Shown here piece after piece: positions 1-8,948 of a stretch of DNA of 64,000 bases; the stretch's first letter is position 1; each line of letters opens with the position of its first letter. The DNA is from Bin87 sp034423115. Lineage in GTDB: Bacteria > Chloroflexota > Dehalococcoidia > Lucifugimonadales > UBA3495. The stretch lies in assembly GCA_034423115.1 (NCBI GenBank), contig DAOUJD010000055.1:1-64000 (forward strand), given 5' to 3'. The position numbers were made by a program, and so were the translations under genes. The notes beneath the pieces were generated by a model. The model worked only from the letters and a program-made list of their open reading frames with translations. It ran no database searches and was not told the origin of the DNA.

Positions 1-1049
1 CCCTTGCCCTCGATGTTGTAACCTTCGAGGTCGTGGGTGCCCTTGCCGAGGACCTGACCGGTGGCAGCGTAGTGCTCCATGGTGGCCTTCATGCCGTACT
101 TCTGGATCGGGCAAACCTTCATGCAGACGCCGCAGCCGAGGTAGCGGGCCATGACGGGGCGGCAGCGCTTGAAGTAGAGCTTGTTCTTCTCGATTCCGCG
201 CCACCAGATCTTATCGCGCATGAGGGCGCGGCCGGGGCAGCGGTTCACGCAGACCTGGCACACCTGGCAGAAGGCGTGGATGCCGTAGTCAACGGGCTCG
301 TCATAGGAGACGTTGGCGTCGGTGGTGATCATCATGATGCGGCAGCGGGAGCCGACGTGGGGGGTCAGCAGGTAGCCGCAGGCGCCGAGCTGTCCGAGGC
401 CGGCAGCGACGAACATCGGGATGTAGGGGCCGGTGTTGTCGTTGGGGCTGTGGACCTGGGCGCGATAGCCGAGGCTGCGGATGAAGTTGCCGAGTTCCAG
501 GCCAGCGGCGCCTTCCGTGCGGTAGGTGCTGGAGTGGACGATCTCAGCGTCGATGCTGGGGATGGTCTGGGTGGGCTCGAAGTCCTGCTCGTAGGCCAAG
601 CATATGACGTGGGGGAAGCGGACCCAGTCCTTCTTGCTCTGATACACGTAGCGGATGTCAAAGGCGGTGATGCCGACTTCGACGAAACCGAGCTCGCGGG
701 CCTTCAGCTTGACGGCCTCGGTGACGTCCTCACCAGTGGCGTCATTGGTGGGCTCGAGGTCGCCGGTGAGACGGGCGGCCATGACGAGGTTGCGGTTCAG
801 CTTGTCGTGTTCCTTGCGGATCTCACGCATCTCGGCGTGCTGGTCGCGGAGGGTGTTGGCCCAGTCGCGGGAAGCGCGCTCGGTGATGTTCATGGTCTCG
901 ACCGGATACTCGCGGGAGTACCAGTCAACTTCACGCTGGTTCATGGGGATACCGGGAGTCGTTTCTAGCTCCTCCGGCACCGGGATGGTTACAGACGCGT
1001 CGCCCAGATACTTACCAGGACGTCGCACCTCATGACCGATCGTTAGCAT
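1..1049 (-). CDS. Reductive-dehalogenase-like 4Fe-4S protein, 3' end cut by window edge
   Basis: This is a partial gene; the first 349 codons are in the window and about 75 C-terminal residues lie beyond position 1. The ATG at 1049 follows an AAGGAGGAG ribosome site. The protein carries a C-x2-C-x2-C-x3-CP cluster (CQVCQVCVNRCPG) and a second CGVCMKVCP cluster, the two ferredoxin-type sites of the reductive dehalogenase/QueG-like fold. It is nearly collinear with the complete paralogue at 5362-6639 and identical over long stretches. No twin-arginine signal is visible, so it is probably cytoplasmic, unlike classical respiratory RdhA, and no RdhB anchor gene is adjacent. Family members use a corrinoid to reduce organohalides or related substrates; the actual substrate here is unknown. 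Confidence 0.85.
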   Translation of the reverse strand, partial: MLTIGHEVRRPGKYLGDASVTIPVPEELETTPGIPMNQREVDWYSREYPVETMNITERASRDWANTLRDQHAEMREIRKEHDKLNRNLVMAARLTGDLEPTNDATGEDVTEAVKLKARELGFVEVGITAFDIRYVYQSKKDWVRFPHVICLAYEQDFEPTQTIPSIDAEIVHSSTYRTEGAAGLELGNFIRSLGYRAQVHSPNDNTGPYIPMFVAAGLGQLGACGYLLTPHVGSRCRIMMITTDANVSYDEPVDYGIHAFCQVCQVCVNRCPGRALMRDKIWWRGIEKNKLYFKRCRPVMARYLGCGVCMKVCPIQKYGMKATMEHYAATGQVLGKGTHDLEGYNIEGK

Positions 1050-1238
1050 ATCCTCCTCCTTCGGTTGGACTGCGTATTATTGGTCCAGATTGCGTAAACG
1101 ATACTGGGACACGCGCTGGTTGTCAATACTTGGGCTACGGAATCATCATATTCTATTGCATGATGAACATTATTTTGGCGATATTCGACGCCGCCAACGA
1201 CGCCTGAATTGGCGCGATGGGACGCGGTCACGACGCCA

Positions 1239-1922
1239 TTACCTTGCCGTCTCAGGAGCCGCCGACACCAGTTCCCGGATGTTGTCGATGGTCAATTCGA
1301 AGGGAGCCCCGGAGCCTTCCACGGGTTTCAGGCCCATGTCCTTCAGAGCGGCGCGGTAGTATGCGTTGGTCTCGAACACCAGTCGGCCTTGCGAGTCCGC
1401 GCGTGCTATCCCCACCCCAGTCCGCGGTGTCCACACGCGCACTCCGGAGTCCAAGTCGGGAGGCCGGCGACCCAGGAAGGGGGTCAGAAACAAGACGTAG
1501 GTCTGTCCTGGCGAAAAGGGGCCCACTTCCCGGGGTACGAATTTCCCCTCTTCGTCTTGATTCCTGCGGTAATACCCTGCCTTCCAGCCAACCATCACCG
1601 TATCACCATTGCGGAAGTCCCCCTTCAAAACCTCGGCAACTTCGAACCGCCGGTACACTTCAATGAACGACGCGGTGGAGTTGGGATGAGAGTCCGGGGA
1701 GTTGGGCGTCTTGTAAAACGCTTCGTCCAGGTAACGGGCGATGACGATATGGTCCGAGAACTGCACCAGCGAGCCCGCGTCCACCGCAACGAACCAATCC
1801 TTGTGGCTCCCCCGGAGACCCATACAGTTGGTGAGCGCAAGCAGCGTGGGGGCAAGCGCCACCAGGGCCGCGACGATGACGATGGCTAACGTGGCGTTGC
1901 GCGTGGGCCCCGTCAATGCCAC
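1239..1922 (-). CDS. Hypothetical exported or membrane-anchored protein
   Basis: About 227 residues beginning at a GTG. Residues 10-32 form one hydrophobic segment (ATLAIVIVAALVALAPTLL) that can act as a signal peptide or anchor. A cysteine follows (LTNC), but the preceding Asn makes it a poor lipobox. The remainder is soluble, with a GDTVMVGWKAGYY stretch and a proline/glycine-rich middle, and I do not recognise a family. It is separated from both neighbours and transcribed alone. The start is uncertain because no strong ribosome site precedes the GTG. Confidence 0.6.
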   Translation of the reverse strand: MALTGPTRNATLAIVIVAALVALAPTLLALTNCMGLRGSHKDWFVAVDAGSLVQFSDHIVIARYLDEAFYKTPNSPDSHPNSTASFIEVYRRFEVAEVLKGDFRNGDTVMVGWKAGYYRRNQDEEGKFVPREVGPFSPGQTYVLFLTPFLGRRPPDLDSGVRVWTPRTGVGIARADSQGRLVFETNAYYRAALKDMGLKPVEGSGAPFELTIDNIRELVSAAPETAR

Positions 1923-1987
1923 TCGTCCCGGTCGCGTGAGAAGGGATCATATGGAGCCTTGAAGCGCCTGCGGCTCCAGGACCCCGA

Positions 1988-3163
1988 TTACGCGTGCGCC
2001 CCATTGGCGCGAATTGCCGCAGCGAGTCGTCGCAGGCCATCGGCAAGTTCGTCGCTCTCATAGAGGGAAATGCTGACGCGCAGGGCATCGGTGAATCCGC
2101 CGGACGAGGAGAACGCGGTTCCGGGGCGGTAGGACACCCCGGCCTCGCGGGCGGACGCAAGCAACGCATCGGTATTGACGCCATTGTTCAAAGTCAGCCA
2201 GTAGAAATACCCGCCGCCGGGCGGCGTGAACTCGACTGAGTCGGAGCATTCGGAATGCAGCAGGTCGGCGACATCGTCGTGGCGCTGTCCGTATACCTGG
2301 CGGAGCGTGTCGATATGGTCCGGCAGCATGCCCGTTTCCAACATCTCGTGGGCCAGGGTTGCCGAGAAATGGCTCAGGCCGCCGCCGCTGGCCGCGACCC
2401 CGGAATCCACGAAACGCCGAACGACGTTGGGAGACGCATGCACCCAACCGAGCCTCATGCCTGGGGACAGTATCTTGGAGAAGGAGCCCAGGGATATGAC
2501 GCAGCCGTCGGGCGAATCGTCCAGCATGGCCATTGGCGGCGGCGGTGGCGGTCCGTAATGGAGCAGTTGATACACCTCGTCGGCGATGACGGTGAAACCG
2601 TGGCGTTGCGCCAGTTCGACCAGGTGGCGGCGACGTTGCAGGGGCAGGACCGACCCGTTGGGGTTCTGGTACGTGGGTATCGTGTAGAGCAGCCGGGGCT
2701 TCGGGAGACGATCGGACGCCAGCATGGTTTCCAGCGCGTCGGTGTCCAAGCCGTCTGCGTCCGTTGGCACGCCTACGACGTTGAGGCCGTGGTCAACGAA
2801 GATCTGCTCGATGAGGTAGTAGGTGGGTTCCTCGACGATCACTGTATCGCCGGCGGTTGCGTAGAGGGTGGCGGCAAGGTCGATGGCCGCGGACGCGCCG
2901 GCCGTCAGGAACAGGGATTCCGGGGCAACGGCACCACCGTAAGCATCCTGCGTGGACAGGTAGGCGGCCAGGGATTCCAACAGGGGGCCGAATCCCTGTA
3001 CCGCGCCGTACTGCAGGGGCACGGCGGATCGCTGCCCGAGAACGGACTGGGCAGCGACGGCCAGGGCGTCGGTGGGGTGCAGCCGGGGCGATGGGTGGCC
3101 CCAGCCCAGATCAACAACGCCGTCGGGTATGGAGATGAGCAGGGAGGGGAGAGGGGAGGTCAT
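1988..3163 (-). CDS. PLP-dependent aminotransferase, class I/II (2-aminoadipate/MocR-like)
   Basis: Fold-type I aminotransferase of 391 residues, the usual length. It contains the PLP lysine in SLGSFSKILSPGMRLGW, the EEPTYY segment that precedes the large-domain beta strand, the substrate-binding TIPTYQNPNG motif and the VIADEVYQ aspartate that contacts the pyridine nitrogen. This pattern fits the subfamily of 2-aminoadipate and valine-pyruvate transaminases and the catalytic domain of MocR regulators; no N-terminal GntR domain is present. The frame stays open upstream, but the ATG at 3163 lies 20 bases after the stop of the preceding gene and starts the conserved domain. The amino-acid substrate cannot be read from sequence. 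Confidence 0.87.
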   Translation of the reverse strand: MTSPLPSLLISIPDGVVDLGWGHPSPRLHPTDALAVAAQSVLGQRSAVPLQYGAVQGFGPLLESLAAYLSTQDAYGGAVAPESLFLTAGASAAIDLAATLYATAGDTVIVEEPTYYLIEQIFVDHGLNVVGVPTDADGLDTDALETMLASDRLPKPRLLYTIPTYQNPNGSVLPLQRRRHLVELAQRHGFTVIADEVYQLLHYGPPPPPPMAMLDDSPDGCVISLGSFSKILSPGMRLGWVHASPNVVRRFVDSGVAASGGGLSHFSATLAHEMLETGMLPDHIDTLRQVYGQRHDDVADLLHSECSDSVEFTPPGGGYFYWLTLNNGVNTDALLASAREAGVSYRPGTAFSSSGGFTDALRVSISLYESDELADGLRRLAAAIRANGAHA

Positions 3164-3182
3164 GGCGCGCGTTAATGAGGTC

Positions 3183-5174
3183 TCATCCCCACGGCAGGCG
3201 CCAACGTCGCGGTGGACGCAGGTCGCGGTTGAGGAAGTCTTCCAGGCTGGCGCGGAACAGCACGGTGCGGCCGCCACTGCTGGCATCCTCGTCAATCAGG
3301 GTTGATGGCACGTCCTCCCAATCGAAGCCACGCCGTCCGAAGGCGTCCCGCTGCTCCCAAACGATGACGCGGTCGTCGTCCAGCGCCCAGCCGTTAGGGA
3401 TGTCGCCCTCTGATTTCGCTCGCGCCGATTCGCGCAAGAGGTCATTCAGGCGGGCTTTGACCCTATCGTAGCGTTTTTCCGCGTAACTGAGCCAGGACAC
3501 CTCGCGGCACCAATGAGGCGCGGGCCGGTCCATGGAGTCATTGATAATACCGCTGAGTACACCGGAAGACAGGGCCAGCCAATCATCGGGAAGCCGGTCC
3601 TCTCCCAACCGTGTCATGACGTCGCCAAGGTAACGGCGGTATAGATGGCCGGAGATGCCGCGCCGGATTTCCTGGATCCGGCCCTGCAGGCGTTGGCGGA
3701 GAGCCTCGTCGTGTGGGGGCAAGGCAGTGGTGGTGTAGATCATCAGACTGCGCTTGACGATTTCGTCAGGGAACGATTTGGGTTCGTCGTTCATCGACAA
3801 GACGAACCCTGGATGTTCAGCGACGGGCGGCAGCAGTTCGTCCTTGATAATATCGCGGCCGTGATTACGGAAGGCGGTGCGCCCGATATCGTCGAAGAAG
3901 ACCGGGTAGCGTTTGTAGCTTTGCTGCAAGCCCCGCAGTCTTGCCGCGGTAAACCCCGATTTATCCACCGGGGTTGATTTGCCGAACATGGACGTCATCA
4001 AAGTATCGATGAGGCTGGTTTTGCCACAGTTGGACTTGCCAAATACGATCGCGAACGTTGGGTAGCGGATGATGTCCTCGTCCTTGATCAGGGCGAGGGA
4101 ACGCATATCGCACATCAGTGGCGAAAAGTATAGCCACGACCAGAGGATGAAATAATCCCGTTGGAGCCGCGGCACGTCGCTTTCAAAAGCTCCTTCGTAG
4201 TTACTGAAATAATCGGAAAGCAGGTTAGCGTCTGTGCATACCTTGTCTCCATCCCAATCCAGCGGGAAGGGTTCTCCCGACAGCGAGCCTGTGCCTTCGG
4301 CCCTGTTGATGGAAAGGTAGCGATGGTCAGTATCGTCAGAGGCTTTGACCAGTTTGATGCGACTGATTTCCCGTTTGACCTGTGGGGTAATGTTCTGCTT
4401 CCCGGCGCGGAACGACGGGATGGCAGCGGCGATGTGCGGGAAAACGGCGGCTTTGATCTTTTCGATGCGCTCGATCTGCACCGGCACGGTGAATTGTATT
4501 TCCTCGGCCGGAGTCTGTTCGATGACCAAGGTGCTGGTCCGGTCTGCGATGGCGGGGATCTCCTCGATATCGATTTCGGCCTTTACGATGCGGTCGTCCG
4601 GCAACGGGACTTCATCCGATGCGGAGTCCCGGATGTCCAGGTACATCTTCGTGTAGTGTTGCCACGCTCCAGCGTCATCATCGAAGGTCACCAGGGTCTC
4701 GGGCTGAAGTCCCGAGAATGCGCGCTCGGAGAGATTCGCGGAACCGATGATGACCCGTGTATTGCCATTTTCAGTGTTATCCAGAAGGTACAACTTGGCG
4801 TGAGCAACGTATTTTCGCAGTACCCGGAATGAGGCTTGACCCGAGCGTACTTTCCCGAGGATGTAACTGTGGCGCTCATCCCGCAGACCCATAATGGCCG
4901 CTCTGGCGTCCCCAACTGCGACTTGTTGAAATGCAAGGACATCTCTGATGTCGCGCAGGGTATTTTCACAACCGAACACGCACTCGAACTCGGCGAAATC
5001 AAAGTCGTCAAGCATCTTGACCACAGCCGGTATGCTTGCCGAATAGGTCAATACTCTAAGACGGTCATATCCGTTGAATAGATTCCAGTCGAATTTTCTT
5101 TCCGCCAGGAAACGAGCATTGACCACCCGCAATCCCGAACCATCGTCCAATGCAAAACCGCTTTGCTGCGACAT
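3183..5174 (-). CDS. PLD-family nuclease fused to P-loop ATPase, candidate defence protein
   Basis: A 663-residue two-part protein. The N-terminal part has one phospholipase-D HKD signature, H125-A-K-x4-D followed by GSANLSE, as in PLD-type nucleases; the second HKD motif is absent, so a dimer would be needed for a full site. Residues 370-390 carry a Walker A, G379-K-S-N-C-G-K-T, and a Walker B-like VFFDDIGR lies near 425-432. The ATPase half resembles helicase-superfamily-3-like or STAND-like P-loop modules, but I cannot assign it. PLD domains joined to NTPases occur in anti-phage systems such as DISARM DrmC contexts. It sits between two dehalogenase-like paralogues, just upstream of the aminotransferase. 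A defence role is inference. Confidence 0.75.
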   Translation of the reverse strand: MSQQSGFALDDGSGLRVVNARFLAERKFDWNLFNGYDRLRVLTYSASIPAVVKMLDDFDFAEFECVFGCENTLRDIRDVLAFQQVAVGDARAAIMGLRDERHSYILGKVRSGQASFRVLRKYVAHAKLYLLDNTENGNTRVIIGSANLSERAFSGLQPETLVTFDDDAGAWQHYTKMYLDIRDSASDEVPLPDDRIVKAEIDIEEIPAIADRTSTLVIEQTPAEEIQFTVPVQIERIEKIKAAVFPHIAAAIPSFRAGKQNITPQVKREISRIKLVKASDDTDHRYLSINRAEGTGSLSGEPFPLDWDGDKVCTDANLLSDYFSNYEGAFESDVPRLQRDYFILWSWLYFSPLMCDMRSLALIKDEDIIRYPTFAIVFGKSNCGKTSLIDTLMTSMFGKSTPVDKSGFTAARLRGLQQSYKRYPVFFDDIGRTAFRNHGRDIIKDELLPPVAEHPGFVLSMNDEPKSFPDEIVKRSLMIYTTTALPPHDEALRQRLQGRIQEIRRGISGHLYRRYLGDVMTRLGEDRLPDDWLALSSGVLSGIINDSMDRPAPHWCREVSWLSYAEKRYDRVKARLNDLLRESARAKSEGDIPNGWALDDDRVIVWEQRDAFGRRGFDWEDVPSTLIDEDASSGGRTVLFRASLEDFLNRDLRPPRRWRLPWG

Positions 5175-5295
5175 GGCAATTCACCACGCTTGAAATGAGC
5201 CGCATTCTAATATGCTCAGTTCCGAGTTCGGAACCTTCAAAAGTCGTTTTCGCTCAAAAATGAAACGTGCCCAACGAGGCACGTACCCATAGATC

Positions 5296-5327
5296 GTAAA
5301 AAAGACCGGCGGGATTGCTCCCGCCGG
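5296..5327 (-). terminator. Rho-independent terminator of the dehalogenase-like gene
   Basis: A 9-bp GC-rich stem (5306-5314 with 5319-5327, loop TTGC) followed on the minus strand by a TCTTTTTT run. It lies 34 bases beyond the stop of the gene at 5362-6639 and matches a classic intrinsic terminator. Confidence 0.8.
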
Positions 5328-5361
5328 CCGATTTGCCGATAAGGCGGTTGAGAACGGGCTA

Positions 5362-6639
5362 CTAGATGTAGTCCTGGTCCTCTGCCATCATGGCCAGAAC
5401 GTCACCGCTCTGCAGCTGGATGGCGCGCTGGATCTGCAGCTTGAGATCATCGATCATTTCGTCGGGGATCTCGCCGTCGTTGTCGCGAGCAACTTCCTTC
5501 ATGGAGTCGAAGGCCCACTCGTCGGAGTTACCGTGGGGCATTTCGAAGAAGTCGCGCTCGAAGACCGGGAGTTCACCAGGTCCGAAGTAGCCCTTGCCCT
5601 CAAGGTTGTAGCCTTCGAGGTCGTGGGTGCCCTTGCCGAGGACCTGACCGGTGGCAGCGTAGTGCTCCATCACGTTCTTGAGGCCATACTTCTGGATCGG
5701 GCAAACCTTCATGCAGACGCCGCAGCCAAGGTAGCGGGCCATGACGGGGCGGCAGCGCTTGAAGTAGAGCTTGTTCTTCTCAATTCCACGCCACCAGATC
5801 TTGTCGCGCATCAGGGCGCGGCCCGGGCAGCGGTTCACGCAGACCTGGCACACCTGGCAGAAGGCGTGGATGCCGTAGTCGACGGGCTTGTCATAGGTAA
5901 CATTGGCGTCGGTGGTGACCATCATGATCCGGCAGCGGTTGCCGGTATGGGGGGTCAGCAGGTAGCCGCAGGCGCCCAGGGAGCCGAGGCCCGCGTTCAC
6001 GAACATGGGGATCACGGGGCCGGTGGCATCGCTGGAGTGGATGACATGGGCCTTGTAACCCAGGGAGCGGATGAAGTTGCCGAGCTCCAGGCCCGCCGCA
6101 GCCTGCGTCCGATAGGTGCTGGAGTGCACGATCTCGGCGTCAACGCTGGGGATGGTCTGGGTGGGCTCGAAGTCCTGCTCAAAGGCCAAGCAGATGGCAT
6201 GGGGCAGAACGGTGAAGCCGCGCTTGCTCTTGTAGTCGTACCGGGGGTCGTAATTGGTGATTCCGACTTCCAGGTAGCCCAGCTGGCGAGCCTTGTCCTT
6301 GATCAGCTCGGAGACGTCCTCGCCGGTAGGCTCGGCGGTGGGCTCCATCTCGGCGGTCGCGCGACCGGCCATGATCAGGTTGCTGTTGAGCTTGTCGTGC
6401 TCCTTGCGGATCTCACGCATTTCGGCGTGGAGGTCGCGCAGGGTGTTCGCCCAGTCGCGAGACGCGCGCTCGGTGATGTTCATGGTTTCCAGCGGATACT
6501 CGCGGGCGTACCAGTCAACCTCGCGGTCGGTCTTCGGAATACCGGGGACGGTTTCGAGTTCTTCGGGAACCGGAATGGTGACTTCGGAGTCCCCCCAGTG
6601 CCGTCCGGGACGGACTACCTCGTGCCCAATGGTAAGCAT
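5362..6639 (-). CDS. Reductive-dehalogenase-like 4Fe-4S protein, complete paralogue
   Basis: A 425-residue protein starting MLTIGHEV with a GAGGAGG ribosome site. The order is an N-terminal region, a central RdhA-like catalytic domain, the first cluster CQVCQVCVNRCPG, the second cluster CGVCMKVCPIQKYG and an acidic C-terminal tail. Its sequence follows the partial gene at 1-1049 almost residue for residue apart from a more variable stretch around residues 95-160. It lacks a Tat signal and an RdhB partner. The family (reductive dehalogenase domain, related to epoxyqueuosine reductase) is corrinoid-dependent, which fits the cobalamin genes at 38.9-42 kb. A non-respiratory, cytoplasmic reductase role is my inference; substrate unknown. 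Confidence 0.87.
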   Translation of the reverse strand: MLTIGHEVVRPGRHWGDSEVTIPVPEELETVPGIPKTDREVDWYAREYPLETMNITERASRDWANTLRDLHAEMREIRKEHDKLNSNLIMAGRATAEMEPTAEPTGEDVSELIKDKARQLGYLEVGITNYDPRYDYKSKRGFTVLPHAICLAFEQDFEPTQTIPSVDAEIVHSSTYRTQAAAGLELGNFIRSLGYKAHVIHSSDATGPVIPMFVNAGLGSLGACGYLLTPHTGNRCRIMMVTTDANVTYDKPVDYGIHAFCQVCQVCVNRCPGRALMRDKIWWRGIEKNKLYFKRCRPVMARYLGCGVCMKVCPIQKYGLKNVMEHYAATGQVLGKGTHDLEGYNLEGKGYFGPGELPVFERDFFEMPHGNSDEWAFDSMKEVARDNDGEIPDEMIDDLKLQIQRAIQLQSGDVLAMMAEDQDYI

Positions 6640-6820
6640 ATTAGCCTCCTCACAGTTGGCTTTCCCCGCTCAAAGGCGGTTGCATTTCGGGCAATTTATA
6701 CCCTTGCGAATCCTTTGTCAACACCGGATTTCGACTTTTCGGCGGAAATCGCTCTGGTTTGCGAATTTCGTTTTTCTACCGTTATACGGCGACGATTTGA
6801 TGCAAACCCATGGACGATAT

Positions 6821-6863
6821 CAAAACGTGCGGGGCTGCCAGCAAAATGATAGCTGACAGCCCC
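6821..6863 (-). terminator. Probable terminator after ThDP enzyme gene
   Basis: A 12-base arm at 6831-6842 pairs with 6852-6863 with one G-T pair and a nine-base loop. On the minus strand the stem is followed by GCACGTTTTGA, a weak T-run. It begins 28 bases past the stop at 6891. Confidence 0.6.
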
Positions 6864-6890
6864 GGAACACCCCGGCATTGGTCTGCCGCG

Positions 6891-8558
6891 TCAGCCGCCG
6901 GTGCGCCTCGCGATCATGGCGTCGGCCAGCGGGCTGGCGCCGGATTTGACGGTGATGTTGACCAGCGAGGGACGGCCGGAGTTGATGGCGCGCTCCACCG
7001 CCGGGCCCACGTCGTCGGGCTGTTCGACCAGTTCGGCATACCCACCGATGCCCTCCACCACCTGGTCGTAGCGCACGCCGGGGCGCAGGGCGGTGCCCAC
7101 GTCACGGCCGAAGTAGGCCAGTTGGAAGGTGCGGTCGATGCCCCAGTTGCCGTCGTTTCCCATGATGCCGGTGATGGGCAGGTTGTGGCGGATGCAGGTG
7201 TCGTATTCCATTGAATAGAACCCGAAGGATCCGTCGCCCATGAAGGCCAGCACCTTGCTGTCCGGGTAGGCCAGCTTGGCGGCCATGGCGTAGGGAATCG
7301 CACCGCCCAGGTGGCTCAACGGCCCCAGGCGCATGAAGTGGCCCGGAGAGCGCGCCGGCAGGTAGCAGCGGCCCCACTGCACGTAGTCGCCGCCGTCCAG
7401 CACGATGAAAGTGTCCTCGTCCACCAGGTGCTCGATGCGGGTGTACACGTCCAGCGGGTGCATGGGCGCTTCGTTGGTGGCGTTGCTGCGCAGGTTGTCC
7501 AACCAGGCCGTCTGCTCCGCCCTGAGTTCGTCGATCCACGGGCCTACGTTGCGGTTGAGGGTGGCTGCGCCGGATAGTTGGTCCACGATGGCGCCCAGGT
7601 CGCCCAGCAGGCCCACGGCGACGCCCCGGTTGCGTCCGATTTCGGCGGCGGACGGGTCGGCCTGGATCAGCTTGGCGTCGGCGTCGAAGATGCCGCCGTA
7701 GCGATAGCGGTGGTCCAGGCGCTTGCCCAGCAGCAGGACGACGTCGGCCTCGCGGAATTTCCGGGCCGTGCGGTTCAGCGCGCCGTCGGCGTAGCCGAAG
7801 CACAGGGGATGCAGGTCGTCGATGAGTCCCCGGGCCTGCTCCACGGTGAAGATGGGCGCGCCGGTGGCTTCGGCCAGAGCCTCAAGTTGCGCCGGTTCCA
7901 CGGAGTAGCGGGCCGGATTGCCGACGATGATCACCGGACGCTGCGCGTTGGCCAGGAGGTTGGCGGCCTGCTCGATGAGCGCTGGATCGCCCTGGGATCG
8001 GCCCATGTTGCGGTATTCCTGGGGCAGGAACGGCGGCAGGTCCTCCTCGCTGATGGGCGCCTCCTGCAGGTCGATGGGCAGGGTCAGATGCACCGGGCCG
8101 GGGCGCCCGCTCATGGCGGTGCGGAAGGCGGTGGCGACGAACTCCGGTATGCGGTTCTTTTCGTGGATCAGCCACGACCCCTTGGAGACGGGGGCGGCCA
8201 TGGCGACCTGGTCGATCTCCTGGAAGGTGGCCTGGCCTTTTTCAGGCAGTTCGGCGCATCCGGCGACGAAGATGACGGGGCTTTCGGAGGTGTATATGGC
8301 GGGCAGGCCGGAGATGGCGTTGGCGAAGCCGGGGCCGCCAGTGAACAAGGCGACGGCGGGCTGGCCGGTGATGCGGGCGTAGCCGTCGGCCATGTGCATC
8401 GCGGCGCCCTCGTGGCGGGTGTCGATGAACTCGATACCCTCATCGGCGGCGGCGTCCACCAACGGCAGGATGGTGTCGCCCACGATGGTGAAGACCTTCT
8501 GCACGCCCTCCTGTTTCAGGCATCGGATAAAGAGGTGGCCCCCGTTCAGCTCCGGCAT
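6891..8558 (-). CDS. Thiamine-diphosphate enzyme, acetolactate synthase/oxalyl-CoA decarboxylase-like
   Basis: A 555-residue ThDP-dependent enzyme with the three-domain architecture of acetolactate synthases. The cofactor-activating glutamate is present in TRHEGAAM (E50), and the ThDP/magnesium motif runs from GDGSFGF to NDGNWG. The start chosen is ATG 8558, preceded by GGAG at the right distance; an open frame extends further but the conserved fold begins here. No regulatory small subunit is adjacent, so a biosynthetic AHAS is unlikely. A decarboxylase or ligase acting on a 2-keto acid or an acyl-CoA is more plausible given the formyl-CoA-transferase-like gene at 23.8 kb, but the two are far apart and this link is inference. 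Confidence 0.83.
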   Translation of the reverse strand: MPELNGGHLFIRCLKQEGVQKVFTIVGDTILPLVDAAADEGIEFIDTRHEGAAMHMADGYARITGQPAVALFTGGPGFANAISGLPAIYTSESPVIFVAGCAELPEKGQATFQEIDQVAMAAPVSKGSWLIHEKNRIPEFVATAFRTAMSGRPGPVHLTLPIDLQEAPISEEDLPPFLPQEYRNMGRSQGDPALIEQAANLLANAQRPVIIVGNPARYSVEPAQLEALAEATGAPIFTVEQARGLIDDLHPLCFGYADGALNRTARKFREADVVLLLGKRLDHRYRYGGIFDADAKLIQADPSAAEIGRNRGVAVGLLGDLGAIVDQLSGAATLNRNVGPWIDELRAEQTAWLDNLRSNATNEAPMHPLDVYTRIEHLVDEDTFIVLDGGDYVQWGRCYLPARSPGHFMRLGPLSHLGGAIPYAMAAKLAYPDSKVLAFMGDGSFGFYSMEYDTCIRHNLPITGIMGNDGNWGIDRTFQLAYFGRDVGTALRPGVRYDQVVEGIGGYAELVEQPDDVGPAVERAINSGRPSLVNITVKSGASPLADAMIARRTGG

Positions 8559-8641
8559 GGATGCAACTCCTTTAATAGGGACAGTATCTGCAAATGAAGG
8601 CCCGAACAATCGGGCCAAACAATCTTATCATAGGCACGTGC

Positions 8642-8647
8642 TATACT
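8642..8647 (+). promoter_or_regulatory. Possible -10 box (TATACT) for the toxin-antitoxin pair
   Basis: TATACT lies 38 bases upstream of the antitoxin-like start at 8685. No good -35 hexamer is visible 17 bases upstream. Confidence 0.3.
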
Positions 8648-8684
8648 TCGGACCACATCATTCAGCGGCCCAGGCAACGCTACC

Positions 8685-8948
8685 ATGACCACCCTCGAAA
8701 ACAACGAACCGACCGAACAGAACGCGGACGCTGTCGGAAAGGAAAAAGCGGCTCCGAAAAATCTAGCCGAGTTCCTCGAAGGGTATATCGGCGTAGTGGA
8801 CAGCAGCAAGGACCCGAACGCCGGCACCTATCGCACCTCGGCGTCCAAATACGGCCAAGAGTACAGCGACCTGCTCTGGGAAGAGTATCAACGCGACCAG
8901 GCCGAGGCCAAACGTCGATACGAGCGCGAACGTAAGCAGCAGCAATGA
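8685..8948 (+). CDS. Small acidic/basic protein, probable antitoxin of the PIN toxin
   Basis: An 87-residue protein, acidic and flexible at the N-terminus with a highly charged helical C-terminus (YQRDQAEAKRRYERERKQQQ). Its stop overlaps the start of the PIN gene by four bases (ATGA), the usual arrangement of VapB-type antitoxins. I do not see a defined AbrB, RHH or Phd DNA-binding fold. The function is inferred from position and size only. Confidence 0.6.
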   Translation: MTTLENNEPTEQNADAVGKEKAAPKNLAEFLEGYIGVVDSSKDPNAGTYRTSASKYGQEYSDLLWEEYQRDQAEAKRRYERERKQQQ

